Part shown: positions 36,708 through 46,106 of the stretch, in pieces
Position numbering within the stretch: the first letter of the stretch is position 1
Layout of the letters: each line of letters starts with the position of its first letter
Source of the DNA: Sphingomonas gei
GTDB lineage: Bacteria > Pseudomonadota > Alphaproteobacteria > Sphingomonadales > Sphingomonadaceae
Assembly (NCBI RefSeq): GCF_004792685.1
Contig: NZ_SRXT01000008.1
Location: 62,001-126,000 of the forward strand
Direction of reading: 5' to 3'
DNA length: 64,000 nt
Translations under genes and position numbers: made by a program
Notes under the pieces: generated by a model
The model's input: the letters and a program-made list of their open reading frames with translations, nothing else
Databases searched by the model: none
Told to the model about the DNA's origin: nothing

Positions 36708-36974
36708 GTGGACCGCGAACATCGCCTCAAGCGCCTGCGCTTCCGCGCCTGGCACCGCGGCGTCAAGGAAGCCGATCTGCTGGTCGGCGGCTTCTTCGAC
36801 GCGCATGCCGAGGGCTGGGACAATGCTGAGATCGACTTGTTCGAAACGCTGATCGAGGAGCAGGATGTCGACATCATGGCCTGGGCGATGGGCACTGCCG
36901 ACGTGCCCGAACGCTACGAAGGCACGATAATGCACGCGCTTAAGACGTTGAATTACGTACCGATTTCCAACTAA
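36708..36974 (+). CDS. sdhE: Succinate dehydrogenase assembly factor (FAD assembly)
   Basis: This 88-residue protein of the SdhE/Sdh5 family promotes covalent FAD attachment to the succinate dehydrogenase flavoprotein. The family mark RGxxE is present as WHRGVKEADLL near residue 15, and the rest is the five-helix bundle with DLFETLIEEQDVDIMAW. Start is GTG at 36708 (VDREHRLKRLRFRAW). It often neighbours recG or mfd in alphaproteobacteria, as here. Confidence 0.92.
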   Translation: MDREHRLKRLRFRAWHRGVKEADLLVGGFFDAHAEGWDNAEIDLFETLIEEQDVDIMAWAMGTADVPERYEGTIMHALKTLNYVPISN

Positions 36975-36976
36975 CC

Positions 36977-37055
36977 GTCACCCCGGCGAAGGCCGGGGTC
37001 TCGGGCCACAGCCGTTCGCCCGCGGCACGAGATCCCGGCTTTCGCCAGGATGACG
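36977..37055. repeat. REP-like inverted repeat
   Basis: GTCACCCCGGCGAAGGCCGG near the left end is mirrored by CCGGCTTTCGCCAGGATGAC at the right end. The element lies between sdhE and mfd. This sequence type is a common intergenic palindrome in sphingomonads and related alphaproteobacteria. A fragment with similar arms (CCCGGCGAAAGCCGGAATCT) appears near 45.5 kb. Confidence 0.75.
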
Positions 37056-37065
37056 AGAGAACAGA

Positions 37066-40000
37066 ATGCCCGACCTCAAAAAGATCCTCTCCGCCACCCG
37101 CCCGCTCACCCTTTCGGGCGCGCCGACCGGCTTCCTCCCCTGGATGCTCGCCGACCTCGCCCGCGCCGGAAACATGGCGGTGTTCGTTGCCTCCGACGAA
37201 GCGGCGATGCGCACGATCGCCTCGACCGCACATTATTTCGCGCCCGAGCTCGATATTCTCAGCTATCCAGCCTGGGATTGCCTGCCCTATGACCGCGCCA
37301 GCCCGACGCTGCGCGTCATGTCCGAGCGGCTCGCCACGCTCCACGCGCTTCAGATCAAATCCGAGAAGCCGCGTCTGCTCGTCACCACCGTAAACGCCGC
37401 GAGCCAGCGCACGCTCACGCCGTTCCGCATCCGCCAGCTCGTCGCCCGCCTCGCCCCCGGCGAGCGGATCGGCGTCGACAAGCTCGCGACCCTGCTCCAG
37501 GCCAACGGCTATATCCGCGTCGATACCGTCCACGATTCCGGCGAATTCGCGGTGCGCGGCGGCCTGGTCGATCTCTTCCCCAGCGGCGCCGCCCAGGCGC
37601 TCCGGCTCGATTTCTTCGGCGACGAGATCGAGAGCCTGCGCACCTTCGCTCCCGAGGACCAGCGCACCACCGGCCGTGTCGACGGCTTCGTCCTGCTCCC
37701 CGCCTCGGAGGCCCTGCTCGACGAAGATTCGATCAAGCGCTTCCGCGGCCGTTATCGCGAGACGTTCGGCGCCAACGCCACCGGCGATCCGCTCTATCAG
37801 GCGATCAGCGACGGTCGCCGCCTCGCCGGCATGGAGCATTGGCTGCCGATGTTCGAGGAGCGCCTCGACACCTTGTTCGAGCATCTCCCCGACGATGCAG
37901 TGATCGTCCGCGACTCGGCAACCGCCGGCGCCGCCGAACAGCGCTTCGAAGCGATCGCCGATTACCAACAGAACCGAGTCCGCGCCGAATCGACCGCCCC
38001 CGGCAGCTATCGCCCGCTTGCCGCCGACACGCTCTATCTATCGCCCGCCGAATGGGCTCGGGCACTCGACCACGGCCCGGTTCACATCGCCACGCCGTTC
38101 CACGAGCCCGAAAGCGCCACGGTGCTCGACTTCCAGGTCGACGGCCCGCGCGATTTCGCCCCCGAGCGCGCCGCCGGCACCAATGTCTATGAGGCGGTGG
38201 TAACGCACCTCGCCAAGACACGGAAAGACGGGCGAAAACCAATCCTCGCCAGCTATTCTATCGGCGCCCGCGAGCGCCTCTCGGGCCTGCTCGCCGACCA
38301 TGGCCTCAAGGGCGCTCGCAACGCCAATGGCTGGCAGGAAGCGCTCGGCGCGGCGGACAAGGGCATCGCGCTCATCGTGCTGCCGCTCGATCATGGCTTT
38401 ACTGCGCCCGATGTCGCGGTGCTCACCGAGCAGGACATGCTCGGCGACCGCCTCGTGCGCCGCAGCAAGCGCCGCAAGAACACCGACGCCTTCCTCCAGG
38501 AACTCGCCACGCTCTCGCCGGGCGACCTCGTCGTCCATATTGAGCACGGCATTGGCCGCTACGAGGGCCTGACTCAGATCCCGGTGCAGAAGGCACCGCA
38601 CGATTGCGTCGCGCTTTCCTATGCCGGCGGCGACAAGCTCTACGTTCCGGTCGAGAATCTCGAAGTGCTCAGCCGCTACGGCTCGGGCGAGGAAGGCGCA
38701 ACTCTCGACCGGCTCGGCGGCGAGGCGTGGCAGCGCCGCAAGTCGAAGATGAAGGAGCGCATCCGCGAGATCGCGGGCGACCTCATCGCCACCGCCGCCA
38801 AGCGCGCCACCCGCCCCGCCGAGATCGCCGAACCCGATCACGGCGGCTATCCCGCCTTCGTCGATCGCTTCCCCTATGAGGAGACCGAAGACCAGGAGCG
38901 CGCGATCAGCGACGTCCTGAGCGATCTCGCCGCCGGCCGGCCGATGGACCGGCTCATCGTCGGCGACGTCGGCTTCGGCAAGACCGAGGTCGCGCTCCGT
39001 GCCGCCTTCGTCGCGGCAATGGCCGGGATGCAGGTCGCCGTGGTCTGCCCCACCACCCTCCTGGCCCGCCAGCACTACCGCAATTTCGTCGAGCGCTTCC
39101 AGGGCTTCCCGATCGAGATCGGCCGCCTCTCGCGGCTCGTCCCCGCCGCCGAGGCGAAGGCAGTCAAGGAAGGCCTGACCGAGGGCAAGATCGACATCGT
39201 CATCGGCACCCATGCGATCCTGTCCAAGTCGATCGACATCAAGCGCCTCGGCCTCGTGATCGTCGACGAGGAGCAGCGCTTCGGCGTAACCCACAAGGAA
39301 CGCCTCAAGGCGATGAAGGCGGACGTCCACGTCCTGACCCTCACCGCCACCCCGATCCCCCGTACCCTCCAGATGGCGATGTCCGGCCTGCGCGAGCTTT
39401 CGGTGATCCAGACCCCGCCGGTCGATCGCCTCGCGGTGCGTACCTATGTCATCCCGTGGGACCCGGTCGTGCTGCGCGAAGCGCTGCTGCGCGAGCATTA
39501 TCGCGGCGGCCAGGCCTATTTCGTCACCCCGCGCATCTCCGATCTCCCCGATATCGAGGCGTTCCTGCGCAACGACGTCCCCGAGATCAGCTATGTGGTC
39601 GCCCACGGGCAGATGGCGCCGACCGAAGTCGAGGAGCGGATGTCGGCCTTTTACGATCGCCGCTATGATTTGCTGATCTCGACCACGATCATCGAGTCGG
39701 GCCTCGACATTCCCTCGGCCAACACGCTGATCGTCAACCGCGCCGACAAGTTCGGCCTCGCCCAGCTCTACCAGATCCGCGGTCGCGTCGGCCGCGCCAA
39801 GACGCGGGCTTATGCCTATCTGACCACGCCGCCCGAGCGCCAGATGACCGAGGCCGCCGACAAGCGCCTAAAGGTGCTCTCCGATCTCGAATCGCTGGGC
39901 GCCGGCTTCCAGCTCGCGGCGCACGATCTCGACATTCGCGGCGCGGGCAATCTGCTCGGCGACGAACAATCGGGGCACATCAAGGAAGTCGGCTACGAGC

Positions 40001-40524
40001 TCTACCAGTCGATGCTCGAAGAGGCGATCATGGACGCCAAGGCCGGCGGGCTGCGCGACGATATCCGTCCCAAGGACCTGTCGCCGCAGATCACCGTCGA
40101 TGCGCCGATCATGATCCCCGAGGACTATGTGCCGGATCTCGATCTGCGGATGGGGCTCTATCGCCGCCTCAACGATGTCGAGGACACGCGCGGGATCGAG
40201 GAATTCGCTGCCGAGATGATCGACCGCTTCGGCAAGCTCCCCGAGCCGACCGACAATCTGCTCCGCCTGATCGAAGCCAAGCTCAACGCCAAGAAAGCCT
40301 GCATCGCCAAGATCGATGTTGGCCCCAAGGGCGCGCTCGTGACGTTCTTCGACAACAAATTCCCCAATGTGGAAGGGCTGATGGCCTATGTCGACAAGCT
40401 CGGCGGCACCGCCCGCCTGCGCCCGGACATGAAGCTGGTCATCAACCGAAGCTGGGCAGACCCCAAGGCCCGGCTCCACGGCGCGCTCCAGCTCTCGCGC
40501 GGGCTGGCCAAGGCGGCGGGATAA
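37066..40524 (+). CDS. mfd: Transcription-repair coupling factor
   Basis: The product removes RNA polymerase stalled at DNA lesions and recruits UvrA. The protein is 1152 residues. A UvrB-like part covers about 1-350, and the RNA-polymerase-interaction domain is near 490-560 (GDLVVHIEHGIGRYEGL). Translocase motifs follow: GDVGFGKTEVALRA (Walker A), DEEQRFG, TATPIPRT and ESGLDIPSANT, with a TRCF domain at about 1000-1100. It follows sdhE and a REP-like element. Confidence 0.97.
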   Translation: MPDLKKILSATRPLTLSGAPTGFLPWMLADLARAGNMAVFVASDEAAMRTIASTAHYFAPELDILSYPAWDCLPYDRASPTLRVMSERLATLHALQIKSEKPRLLVTTVNAASQRTLTPFRIRQLVARLAPGERIGVDKLATLLQANGYIRVDTVHDSGEFAVRGGLVDLFPSGAAQALRLDFFGDEIESLRTFAPEDQRTTGRVDGFVLLPASEALLDEDSIKRFRGRYRETFGANATGDPLYQAISDGRRLAGMEHWLPMFEERLDTLFEHLPDDAVIVRDSATAGAAEQRFEAIADYQQNRVRAESTAPGSYRPLAADTLYLSPAEWARALDHGPVHIATPFHEPESATVLDFQVDGPRDFAPERAAGTNVYEAVVTHLAKTRKDGRKPILASYSIGARERLSGLLADHGLKGARNANGWQEALGAADKGIALIVLPLDHGFTAPDVAVLTEQDMLGDRLVRRSKRRKNTDAFLQELATLSPGDLVVHIEHGIGRYEGLTQIPVQKAPHDCVALSYAGGDKLYVPVENLEVLSRYGSGEEGATLDRLGGEAWQRRKSKMKERIREIAGDLIATAAKRATRPAEIAEPDHGGYPAFVDRFPYEETEDQERAISDVLSDLAAGRPMDRLIVGDVGFGKTEVALRAAFVAAMAGMQVAVVCPTTLLARQHYRNFVERFQGFPIEIGRLSRLVPAAEAKAVKEGLTEGKIDIVIGTHAILSKSIDIKRLGLVIVDEEQRFGVTHKERLKAMKADVHVLTLTATPIPRTLQMAMSGLRELSVIQTPPVDRLAVRTYVIPWDPVVLREALLREHYRGGQAYFVTPRISDLPDIEAFLRNDVPEISYVVAHGQMAPTEVEERMSAFYDRRYDLLISTTIIESGLDIPSANTLIVNRADKFGLAQLYQIRGRVGRAKTRAYAYLTTPPERQMTEAADKRLKVLSDLESLGAGFQLAAHDLDIRGAGNLLGDEQSGHIKEVGYELYQSMLEEAIMDAKAGGLRDDIRPKDLSPQITVDAPIMIPEDYVPDLDLRMGLYRRLNDVEDTRGIEEFAAEMIDRFGKLPEPTDNLLRLIEAKLNAKKACIAKIDVGPKGALVTFFDNKFPNVEGLMAYVDKLGGTARLRPDMKLVINRSWADPKARLHGALQLSRGLAKAAG

Positions 40525-40535
40525 GCCGCTGACCA

Positions 40536-40622
40536 CCGTTCGTGCTGAGCCTGTCGAAGCACTGCGCTCGGCGAGCGATTTGCTTGCGGCTTGCGCCCCT
40601 TCGACAAGCTCTGGGCGAACGG
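40536..40622. repeat. Inverted intergenic repeat
   Basis: CCGTTCGTGCTGAGCCTGTC at the left is mirrored by CTTCGACAAGCTCTGGGCGA near the right, ending ACGG, with a divergent centre. Sequences of this kind (CCGTTCG...GTCGAAG) are common intergenic palindromes in sphingomonads. It lies between mfd and a convergent gene. Confidence 0.7.
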
Positions 40623-40633
40623 TAGGGTAGCCT

Positions 40634-41035
40634 TTAGATCGATCGCCCGATCACGACTTCGACCGCCTCTTCTTCCTCCAGCGCCTCGGCGTCGAACTTC
40701 TCGCGCGTCATATCGAAGGCCCCGGTCAGCCCCTCGACCACCCAGCTTCCCATCACCAGCGTGCCGTCGGCATCCACCGCGCCCGAATAGCGCACCGCGT
40801 GCGTCCAGCCGCCGCTGCCATCATATTGCTTGGTAAAGCGCAGGTTGGCGCCGTCGCGCTGGCCGGTCACGGTCGCCCGCCGGATCGTGCCGCCGGCTTC
40901 GTCAGGCTCGGTGATCGTGCCCGTCACCGAGCCCGTGATTTCCTCCAACAGCGCGATGAAGCCATTATCCTCATGCCCGGCATAGGCCGCATAATGGCCA
41001 TACCAGACTCCGCTCACATCCTGTGGATCGCTCAC
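40634..41035 (-). CDS. Hypothetical beta-rich 133-residue protein
   Basis: This small soluble protein starts at GTG 41035, whose last two bases are the first two of the upstream EAL gene stop (GTGA), so it is translationally coupled. It looks like a small beta-barrel or lipocalin-like fold: DVSGVWYGHYAAYAG, GSVTGTITEP and LVMGSWVVEGLTGAFDMTRE. No signal peptide is present. The tail is acidic. No family name is certain. Its coupling suggests a role connected to cyclic-di-GMP signalling. Confidence 0.7.
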   Translation of the reverse strand: MSDPQDVSGVWYGHYAAYAGHEDNGFIALLEEITGSVTGTITEPDEAGGTIRRATVTGQRDGANLRFTKQYDGSGGWTHAVRYSGAVDADGTLVMGSWVVEGLTGAFDMTREKFDAEALEEEEAVEVVIGRSI

Positions 41036-43014
41036 CCCTGCACCAGATTGGCCAATGCGGGCACGTCGAGCGGCTCGGCACACAGATAGCCCTGGAAATA
41101 CTGGCAGCCCTCCTTGGCGAGCAAGTCGAGCTGCGCGTCGGTCTCGACGCCCTCGGCGACCACCGCGAGCCCGAGCGACCGCGCCATGTCGATCACCCCG
41201 CGCACCACCACGCGGTCGCGATGCGCGCCGGTGATGTCGTGGCTCAGCCTCTTGTCGATCTTGAGATAGTCGAGCGGCAGTGCCTTGAGATAAGCCAGGC
41301 TCGAATAGCCCGTGCCGAAATCGTCGATCGCCACCCGGCAACCCGCTGCGCGCAGCTGCGAGAGCAATCGCGCCGCCTCGGTAAGGTCGGCCATGATCCC
41401 GCTCTCGGTGATCTCGACGGTCAGCCGCGCGCGCGGGAAGCCGCTGGCGTCGACTCGCCCGAGCAGGCTGTCGGCAAAGCCGGCGCGCCCCACATCGCTG
41501 GCGGTGACGTTGATCGACAGCCGCAGCCGCGCCAGCTTCGACGGCCATTGCGCCGCCGCGGTGAGCGCGCGCCGCTGGACATGATCGCTGAGCTGCGCCT
41601 CCAGCCCGGCGCGCTGCGCCGCGAGGAACAGCGTTTCGGCGCCGATCTCGCCCAATTGCGGATGCTGCCAGCGCGCGAGCGCCTCGACTCCGATGATCTG
41701 CCCCGAAGCGATCGCAACCTGCGGCTGGAAGCGCACCCCGATCTCGCTGCGCTCGAGTGCGCGGTGCAAGTCGTTGGCGAGTTCTTCGAGCGGCGGCGCG
41801 TTTGGCTCGACGGGGACGGCATCGCCGAGCAGCGCTTCGCTCGCCCGCCGCAACAGGCTCGCCGCCGAATCGCCGGCGACGCTGGCGCTGCTCGCCATCT
41901 TGGCGCCGAGATGCGCGATCTCGCCCCCAGCGACGAACGGCCGGCTGATCGCTTCCTCGAGCCGTGCCTCGGCCTCGGCGAGCTGCACCCCGGTTGCGCC
42001 AGGGCTTGCCACGAGAAACTCGGACCCGCCGATCCGCGCGACGACCGCCGCCTGCCCGAGCTGCGCCCGCGCCACTTCGGCCACCCGCCGCGACACGCCG
42101 CGCAACAGCGCATCGCCCGCTTCGCGTCCATAGGCCGTGTTGACCGTTTCGAAGCGGTTGAGTCCGATCAGGATCACGCCGATCGTCTGTCCCTCGCCAA
42201 GCTGACGGTCGATCCAGCGCCGCGCGCTGGTCGCATCGCGCGCGCCGGTCAGCGCATCGCGCACCGCCACGCTCGCATCGGGCGCGACACCGAGCGCCTC
42301 GACCAATGCGTGCAGCGACCCCGCCTCATGGTCGTATTGCAGATGCTGCACCACGCGGCCGACCCCGGGAAGGTCGTGCGCGAAGGCAGTCGAACCGTGG
42401 TCGCGGCCGAGCCGGCTGAGCGCGGTCCGGACCAGCGTCCGATCCTCTGGATCCAGCCGGCGCATCACCGAAAGCAGCCCCGGCGCCTCGCTCAGCCCGA
42501 GCAGATTGGCCAGCCCGGGTGTCAGCTGGAGCGACCGCATCTCGGCATCGAATCGCCAGCCCAAGGGCTCCGCCGCACCGCTGGTCTGCCCGCGCGAGCG
42601 GGCGAGCCGATCGACGTGCCGGTGCGCAAATCGAATCGCATGCGCCATCGCCGCCGACGACATCGGGCTGCCGAGGAAATGCGTTGCTCCGGCATCGTAG
42701 AAGTGTCGCATGTGCACCGTGTCGCTCTGCGAGACGAGGATCAGGATCGCGCCGCCATGCGCCTCGACCGCCGCGCCGAGCGCCTTGGTCGCGTCCAGCC
42801 CCTCGCTCATCGCGCCGCGTGCGTCGATCACCGCGACGCTGGCGCCGCTTGCCAGGAACCGCTGCTCGAGGCCATCGGGGCGGCGAGCCGCGACCACGCG
42901 CCAGCCTCCCCCGGCGGCCGCGGCCGCCACTTCGTCGCGCTGGCGGAAAGACAGCACGAACACCGGGATTTCGGCGGCGGCGGGGGCGTCGGCGATCTTG
43001 AAATTATCATCCAT
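41032..43014 (-). CDS. EAL-domain cyclic-di-GMP phosphodiesterase with degenerate GGDEF
   Basis: The protein has 660 residues. The N-terminal 130 resemble a receiver-like or other sensory domain (VFVLSFRQRDEV...AILILVSQSDTV). A PAS-like part and a GGDEF domain follow; the active-site loop reads GGSEF (42016-42030), so cyclase activity is doubtful. The EAL domain has all key residues: EALARWQHP, INVTASD, EITESGIM, AIDDFGTGYSS, LKIDKRLSHD and AEGVETDAQL, so it should hydrolyse cyclic-di-GMP. I use the ATG at 43014 (MDDNFKIAD). It overlaps the 133-residue gene downstream and is divergent from moaA. Confidence 0.9.
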   Translation of the reverse strand: MDDNFKIADAPAAAEIPVFVLSFRQRDEVAAAAAGGGWRVVAARRPDGLEQRFLASGASVAVIDARGAMSEGLDATKALGAAVEAHGGAILILVSQSDTVHMRHFYDAGATHFLGSPMSSAAMAHAIRFAHRHVDRLARSRGQTSGAAEPLGWRFDAEMRSLQLTPGLANLLGLSEAPGLLSVMRRLDPEDRTLVRTALSRLGRDHGSTAFAHDLPGVGRVVQHLQYDHEAGSLHALVEALGVAPDASVAVRDALTGARDATSARRWIDRQLGEGQTIGVILIGLNRFETVNTAYGREAGDALLRGVSRRVAEVARAQLGQAAVVARIGGSEFLVASPGATGVQLAEAEARLEEAISRPFVAGGEIAHLGAKMASSASVAGDSAASLLRRASEALLGDAVPVEPNAPPLEELANDLHRALERSEIGVRFQPQVAIASGQIIGVEALARWQHPQLGEIGAETLFLAAQRAGLEAQLSDHVQRRALTAAAQWPSKLARLRLSINVTASDVGRAGFADSLLGRVDASGFPRARLTVEITESGIMADLTEAARLLSQLRAAGCRVAIDDFGTGYSSLAYLKALPLDYLKIDKRLSHDITGAHRDRVVVRGVIDMARSLGLAVVAEGVETDAQLDLLAKEGCQYFQGYLCAEPLDVPALANLVQG

Positions 43015-43094
43015 TCCCCCCTCGATAGCGAGAAGCGGCGTCCGCCGCCATCCGGAGGGTTGTTTGGCCGCGCACAAGGCCTTACCGCCATGAC

Positions 43095-44108
43095 ATGGCC
43101 AGCGTCCCCGTCTCGAGCGCCGACAAACTGGTGGACCGCCATGGCCGCGCGATCAGCTACCTGCGCATCTCGGTCACCGATCGCTGCGACCTGCGCTGCC
43201 GCTATTGCATGGCCGAGGCGATGACCTTCCTGCCCCGCGCGGAATTGCTCAGCCTCGAGGAGATCGCACTGATCGCCGAGCGCTTCGTCGCCCGCGGGGT
43301 GCGGAAGATCCGCCTGACCGGCGGCGAGCCTTTGGTCCGCCGCGACATGATCGACCTTGCCCGGCGGCTCGGCCGGCAGGTGGGCACCGGCCTCGACGAG
43401 CTCACCCTCACCACCAACGCCACCCGCCTCGCCGCGCACGCCAAGGATCTGTTCGCCGCCGGCATGCGCCGGATCAACGTCAGCCTCGACAGCCGAGACT
43501 CCGCGCTGTTCCGCCATATCACCCGCCACGGCGACGTCGCCAAGGTACTGGAGGGGATTGCCGCCGCCAAGGCCGCCGGGCTGCGGATCAAGATCAACAT
43601 GGTCGCGCTCAAGGGGCTCAACGAACACGAGATCGCCCCGATGCTCGCCTGGGCCGGCGACGAGGGGCACGATCTCACTCTGATCGAGACGATGCCGCTC
43701 GGCCAGATCGACGAAGACCGCATGGATCGCTTCCTGCCGCTCCCCCGCGTCCTCGCCGAGCTGCGCGACCGGTTCGACCTCGTCCCCGACGATCACCAGT
43801 CCGGCGGCCCCGCGCGCTATTGGCGGCTGGCCGGCACCGGAACGCGGCTCGGCCTGATCTCGCCGCTCACCGGCAATTTCTGCGCGAGCTGCAACCGCGT
43901 CCGGCTGTCGACCGACGGCAAGCTCCACATGTGCCTCGGCCATGAGGATTCGGTCGATCTGCGCGCCGCCATCCGTACCGGCGGTCTCGCTGAAGTCGAT
44001 ACCCAGATCAGCCGCGCGCTCGACCTAAAGCCCGCCGCGCACGATTTCCGCATCGAAGCCGGCGCGGCCCCCGCGGTCGCGCGCCACATGAGCGTCACCG
44101 GCGGATGA
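43095..44108 (+). CDS. moaA: GTP 3',8-cyclase MoaA
   Basis: This radical SAM enzyme begins molybdenum cofactor synthesis from GTP together with MoaC. The protein is 337 residues. The SAM cluster is CDLRCRYCM near residue 32, and the second cluster is in CASCNRVRLSTDGKLHMC. The C-terminus has a Gly-Gly pair (SVTGG), as needed in this family. The stop overlaps the nadK ATG (ATGA). Confidence 0.97.
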   Translation: MASVPVSSADKLVDRHGRAISYLRISVTDRCDLRCRYCMAEAMTFLPRAELLSLEEIALIAERFVARGVRKIRLTGGEPLVRRDMIDLARRLGRQVGTGLDELTLTTNATRLAAHAKDLFAAGMRRINVSLDSRDSALFRHITRHGDVAKVLEGIAAAKAAGLRIKINMVALKGLNEHEIAPMLAWAGDEGHDLTLIETMPLGQIDEDRMDRFLPLPRVLAELRDRFDLVPDDHQSGGPARYWRLAGTGTRLGLISPLTGNFCASCNRVRLSTDGKLHMCLGHEDSVDLRAAIRTGGLAEVDTQISRALDLKPAAHDFRIEAGAAPAVARHMSVTGG

Positions 44109-44872
44109 CTCTCCGCGCGCTCGTCGCCTCGCCGACGCCCCCGGCGCTCGCCGCGGCCGAGGAATTGCGCCGAGCCTATGACTGGGTTCCGCTCGAAGAA
44201 GCCGAGCAGATCATCGCGCTGGGGGGCGACGGGTTCATGCTCCAGACGCTCCACGCGATGCTCGAGCGCCGCCGGATCGTGCCGGTATTCGGGATGAACC
44301 TCGGCACGATCGGCTTCCTGATGAACGACTGGCGGCTCGAGCGGCTCGACGAGCGCCTGGCCCGCGCCAAGCCGTTCCGCGTCTCCCCGCTCAGCATGAC
44401 CGCGACCACGATCAGCGGCGAGCAATGCATATTGCCCGCTATCAACGAAGTCTCCCTGCTCCGCGAGACGCGCCAGACCGCCAAGCTCGAAGTGACGATC
44501 AACGACCGCGTCGTGCTCGAGGAGCTCGTTGCCGACGGCATGCTGGTCGCCACCCCTGCCGGCTCGACTGCGTACAACCTCTCCGCCAACGGCCCGATCC
44601 TCCCACTCGGCTCCGCGCTGCTCGCGCTGACTCCGATCAGCCCGTTCCGCCCGCGGCGCTGGCGCGGGGCGATCCTCCCCGAAAAGACTCGCATCGGCAT
44701 CCGTGTGCTCGAAGCCGACAAGCGCCCGGTCAGCGCGGTCGCCGATCAGCGCGAAGTCCGCGAAGTCGCGCAGGTCGAGGTCGCGATCGACCATATGCGC
44801 GACCTCACGCTGCTGTTCGATCCCGAGCACGCGCTCGACGACCGCATAACGATGGAACAATTCATCGCCTGA
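44105..44872 (+). CDS. nadK: NAD kinase
   Basis: The product makes NADP from NAD with ATP or polyphosphate. The protein is 255 residues. The family GGDG loop is IALGGDGFMLQTLH near residue 40, the NE motif is PAINEVSLLRE, and the glycine-rich third motif is DGMLVATPAGSTAYNLSANG. The start overlaps the moaA stop by four bases. A tRNA-Asn gene follows downstream. Confidence 0.95.
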   Translation: MTLRALVASPTPPALAAAEELRRAYDWVPLEEAEQIIALGGDGFMLQTLHAMLERRRIVPVFGMNLGTIGFLMNDWRLERLDERLARAKPFRVSPLSMTATTISGEQCILPAINEVSLLRETRQTAKLEVTINDRVVLEELVADGMLVATPAGSTAYNLSANGPILPLGSALLALTPISPFRPRRWRGAILPEKTRIGIRVLEADKRPVSAVADQREVREVAQVEVAIDHMRDLTLLFDPEHALDDRITMEQFIA

Positions 44873-44976
44873 GGCCCCCCGCGTCGAAAAGACGCGCAGA
44901 CCGCTATTGCCATCTCCGAAAACCCGCTGCTATAGGCGCGCCTCCGCAGCGGCTCCGGCCGCTCAGAAGACGGTTT

Positions 44977-45051
44977 TCCCCGGTAGCTCAGCGGTAGAGC
45001 GTTCGACTGTTAATCGAATGGTCGCCTGTTCGAATCAGGCCCGGGGAGCCA
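44977..45051 (+). tRNA. tRNA-Asn (anticodon GTT)
   Basis: The 75-base gene folds with acceptor TCCCCGG/CCGGGGA, D stem GCTC, anticodon stem TTCGA-CTGTTAA-TCGAA (anticodon GTT) and T arm GCCTG-TTCGAAT-CAGGC. The discriminator G and CCA are encoded. The yjbQ gene begins 11 bases downstream. Confidence 0.96.
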
Positions 45052-45061
45052 CTTCTTTCCA

Positions 45062-45478
45062 ATGCGCCAAGCAACCTACATCCTCAGCTTCGACACGCAC
45101 GGCCAAGGCCTGGTCGAGATCACCCGCGACGTGGTGCGCTGGGTCGCCGAGCAGGCTTTCGACCAGGGCCTGCTCACCCTCTTCTGCCAGCACACCTCCG
45201 CCTCGCTGCTGATCCAGGAGAATGCCGCGCCGGAAGTCCGCACGGACCTGCAGGACTGGATCGCGCGCCTCGCGCCCGAAAGCGCCGATTATGCCCATGA
45301 CGACGAAGGGTCCGACGACATGCCCGCACACCTCCGCGCCGCGCTCACCGGCATCCATCTCTCGATCCCGCTGATCGGCGGCACTCTCGCGCTGGGCACA
45401 TGGCAGGGCATCTACCTGTTCGAACACCGACGCCGGCCACACCGGCGCGCGGTCGCATTGCACCTGATCGGCAAGTAG
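45062..45478 (+). CDS. yjbQ: YjbQ family protein (UPF0047)
   Basis: This 138-residue protein belongs to a widespread family with weak thiamine-phosphate synthase activity and unclear main role. Marks of the family are FCQHTSASLLIQENA, the acidic DDEGSDDMPAHLRAAL and LALGTWQGIYLFEHR. The three conserved histidines are present. It is complete and follows directly after tRNA-Asn. Confidence 0.92.
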   Translation: MRQATYILSFDTHGQGLVEITRDVVRWVAEQAFDQGLLTLFCQHTSASLLIQENAAPEVRTDLQDWIARLAPESADYAHDDEGSDDMPAHLRAALTGIHLSIPLIGGTLALGTWQGIYLFEHRRRPHRRAVALHLIGK

Positions 45479-45822
45479 ATCCCAGCCCCTCAACCCGGCG
45501 AAAGCCGGAATCTCCTGCGAAGGCGGGTTAGGGTCCGCACAATCGGATACAAAGTCTGCGCCGGGCGGCGGTCGCTTCTCTTCGTTTGCACGGTCTTCAG
45601 TCGAGGTCCGCTACCCCCTTGCAATGTAGGATTTCGTCTGGTGAGATCGATGCGATGCCGCGGGCGGCCGCTCTTTGACAATGCCGATCCCGACCGAACA
45701 CGAGGCACGCCCGGCCCGGACCTTTGTGAATTTCGGCCTGGCCTGTCTCCGCTGGAACATGCGCGACAGTGTGACCCTGGTGTGACCTTTGCATTCGCAT
45801 GATGCGCGCGACGAGGTGCGAT
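45479..45822. other. Intergenic stretch, no gene seen
   Basis: These 344 bases between yjbQ and the KTSC gene hold no supported gene. A fragment near 45493-45512 resembles the REP-like arm seen beside mfd (CCCGGCGAAAGCCGG). Minus-strand frames across it are Arg-rich and non-protein-like. Confidence 0.4.
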
Positions 45823-46035
45823 TCAGGGCGAAACACGCCGACGATGCTCGGTGAAGGCGAAATGATCGCGAATGTGCCGGTTGAAATAGCTTCCCTTCGA
45901 AAAGGCTTCGAGCATCGCTTGCGCGACGGCGGCAGGCACTTCGTGATAACTATATACGCGCCCGCTGACGAAGGTGACGTCGAGACGCTGCTCGGCCTCG
46001 TCATAGTCCCACCGGCGGATCACGGTCGAAGGCAT
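45823..46035 (-). CDS. KTSC domain protein
   Basis: This 70-residue protein is a stand-alone KTSC domain: STVIRRWDYDEAEQRLDVTF, SGRVYSYHEVPAAVAQAML, SKGSYFNRHIRDHF. The family motif Lys-Thr-Ser-Cys is not present as such; here the SKGSYFN region corresponds. Function of the family is unknown; some members are fused to lysyl-tRNA synthetase or RNA-linked proteins. Start ATG 46035 is chosen within a slightly longer frame. It is divergent from the adenine deaminase gene, 71 bases away. Confidence 0.75.
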   Translation of the reverse strand: MPSTVIRRWDYDEAEQRLDVTFVSGRVYSYHEVPAAVAQAMLEAFSKGSYFNRHIRDHFAFTEHRRRVSP

Positions 46036-46106
46036 AGGACGATAACGCACCACGCGGCGCCGCGCTCCCGCTTGCGCCGCCTCCCCGCCCCTGCAATGCT
46101 CGCTCG

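Noticed and set aside
44880-44896. Short hairpin CGCGTC-GAAAA-GACGCG after nadK
   Set aside because: Only six base pairs and no U tract, so it cannot be called a terminator with any confidence.
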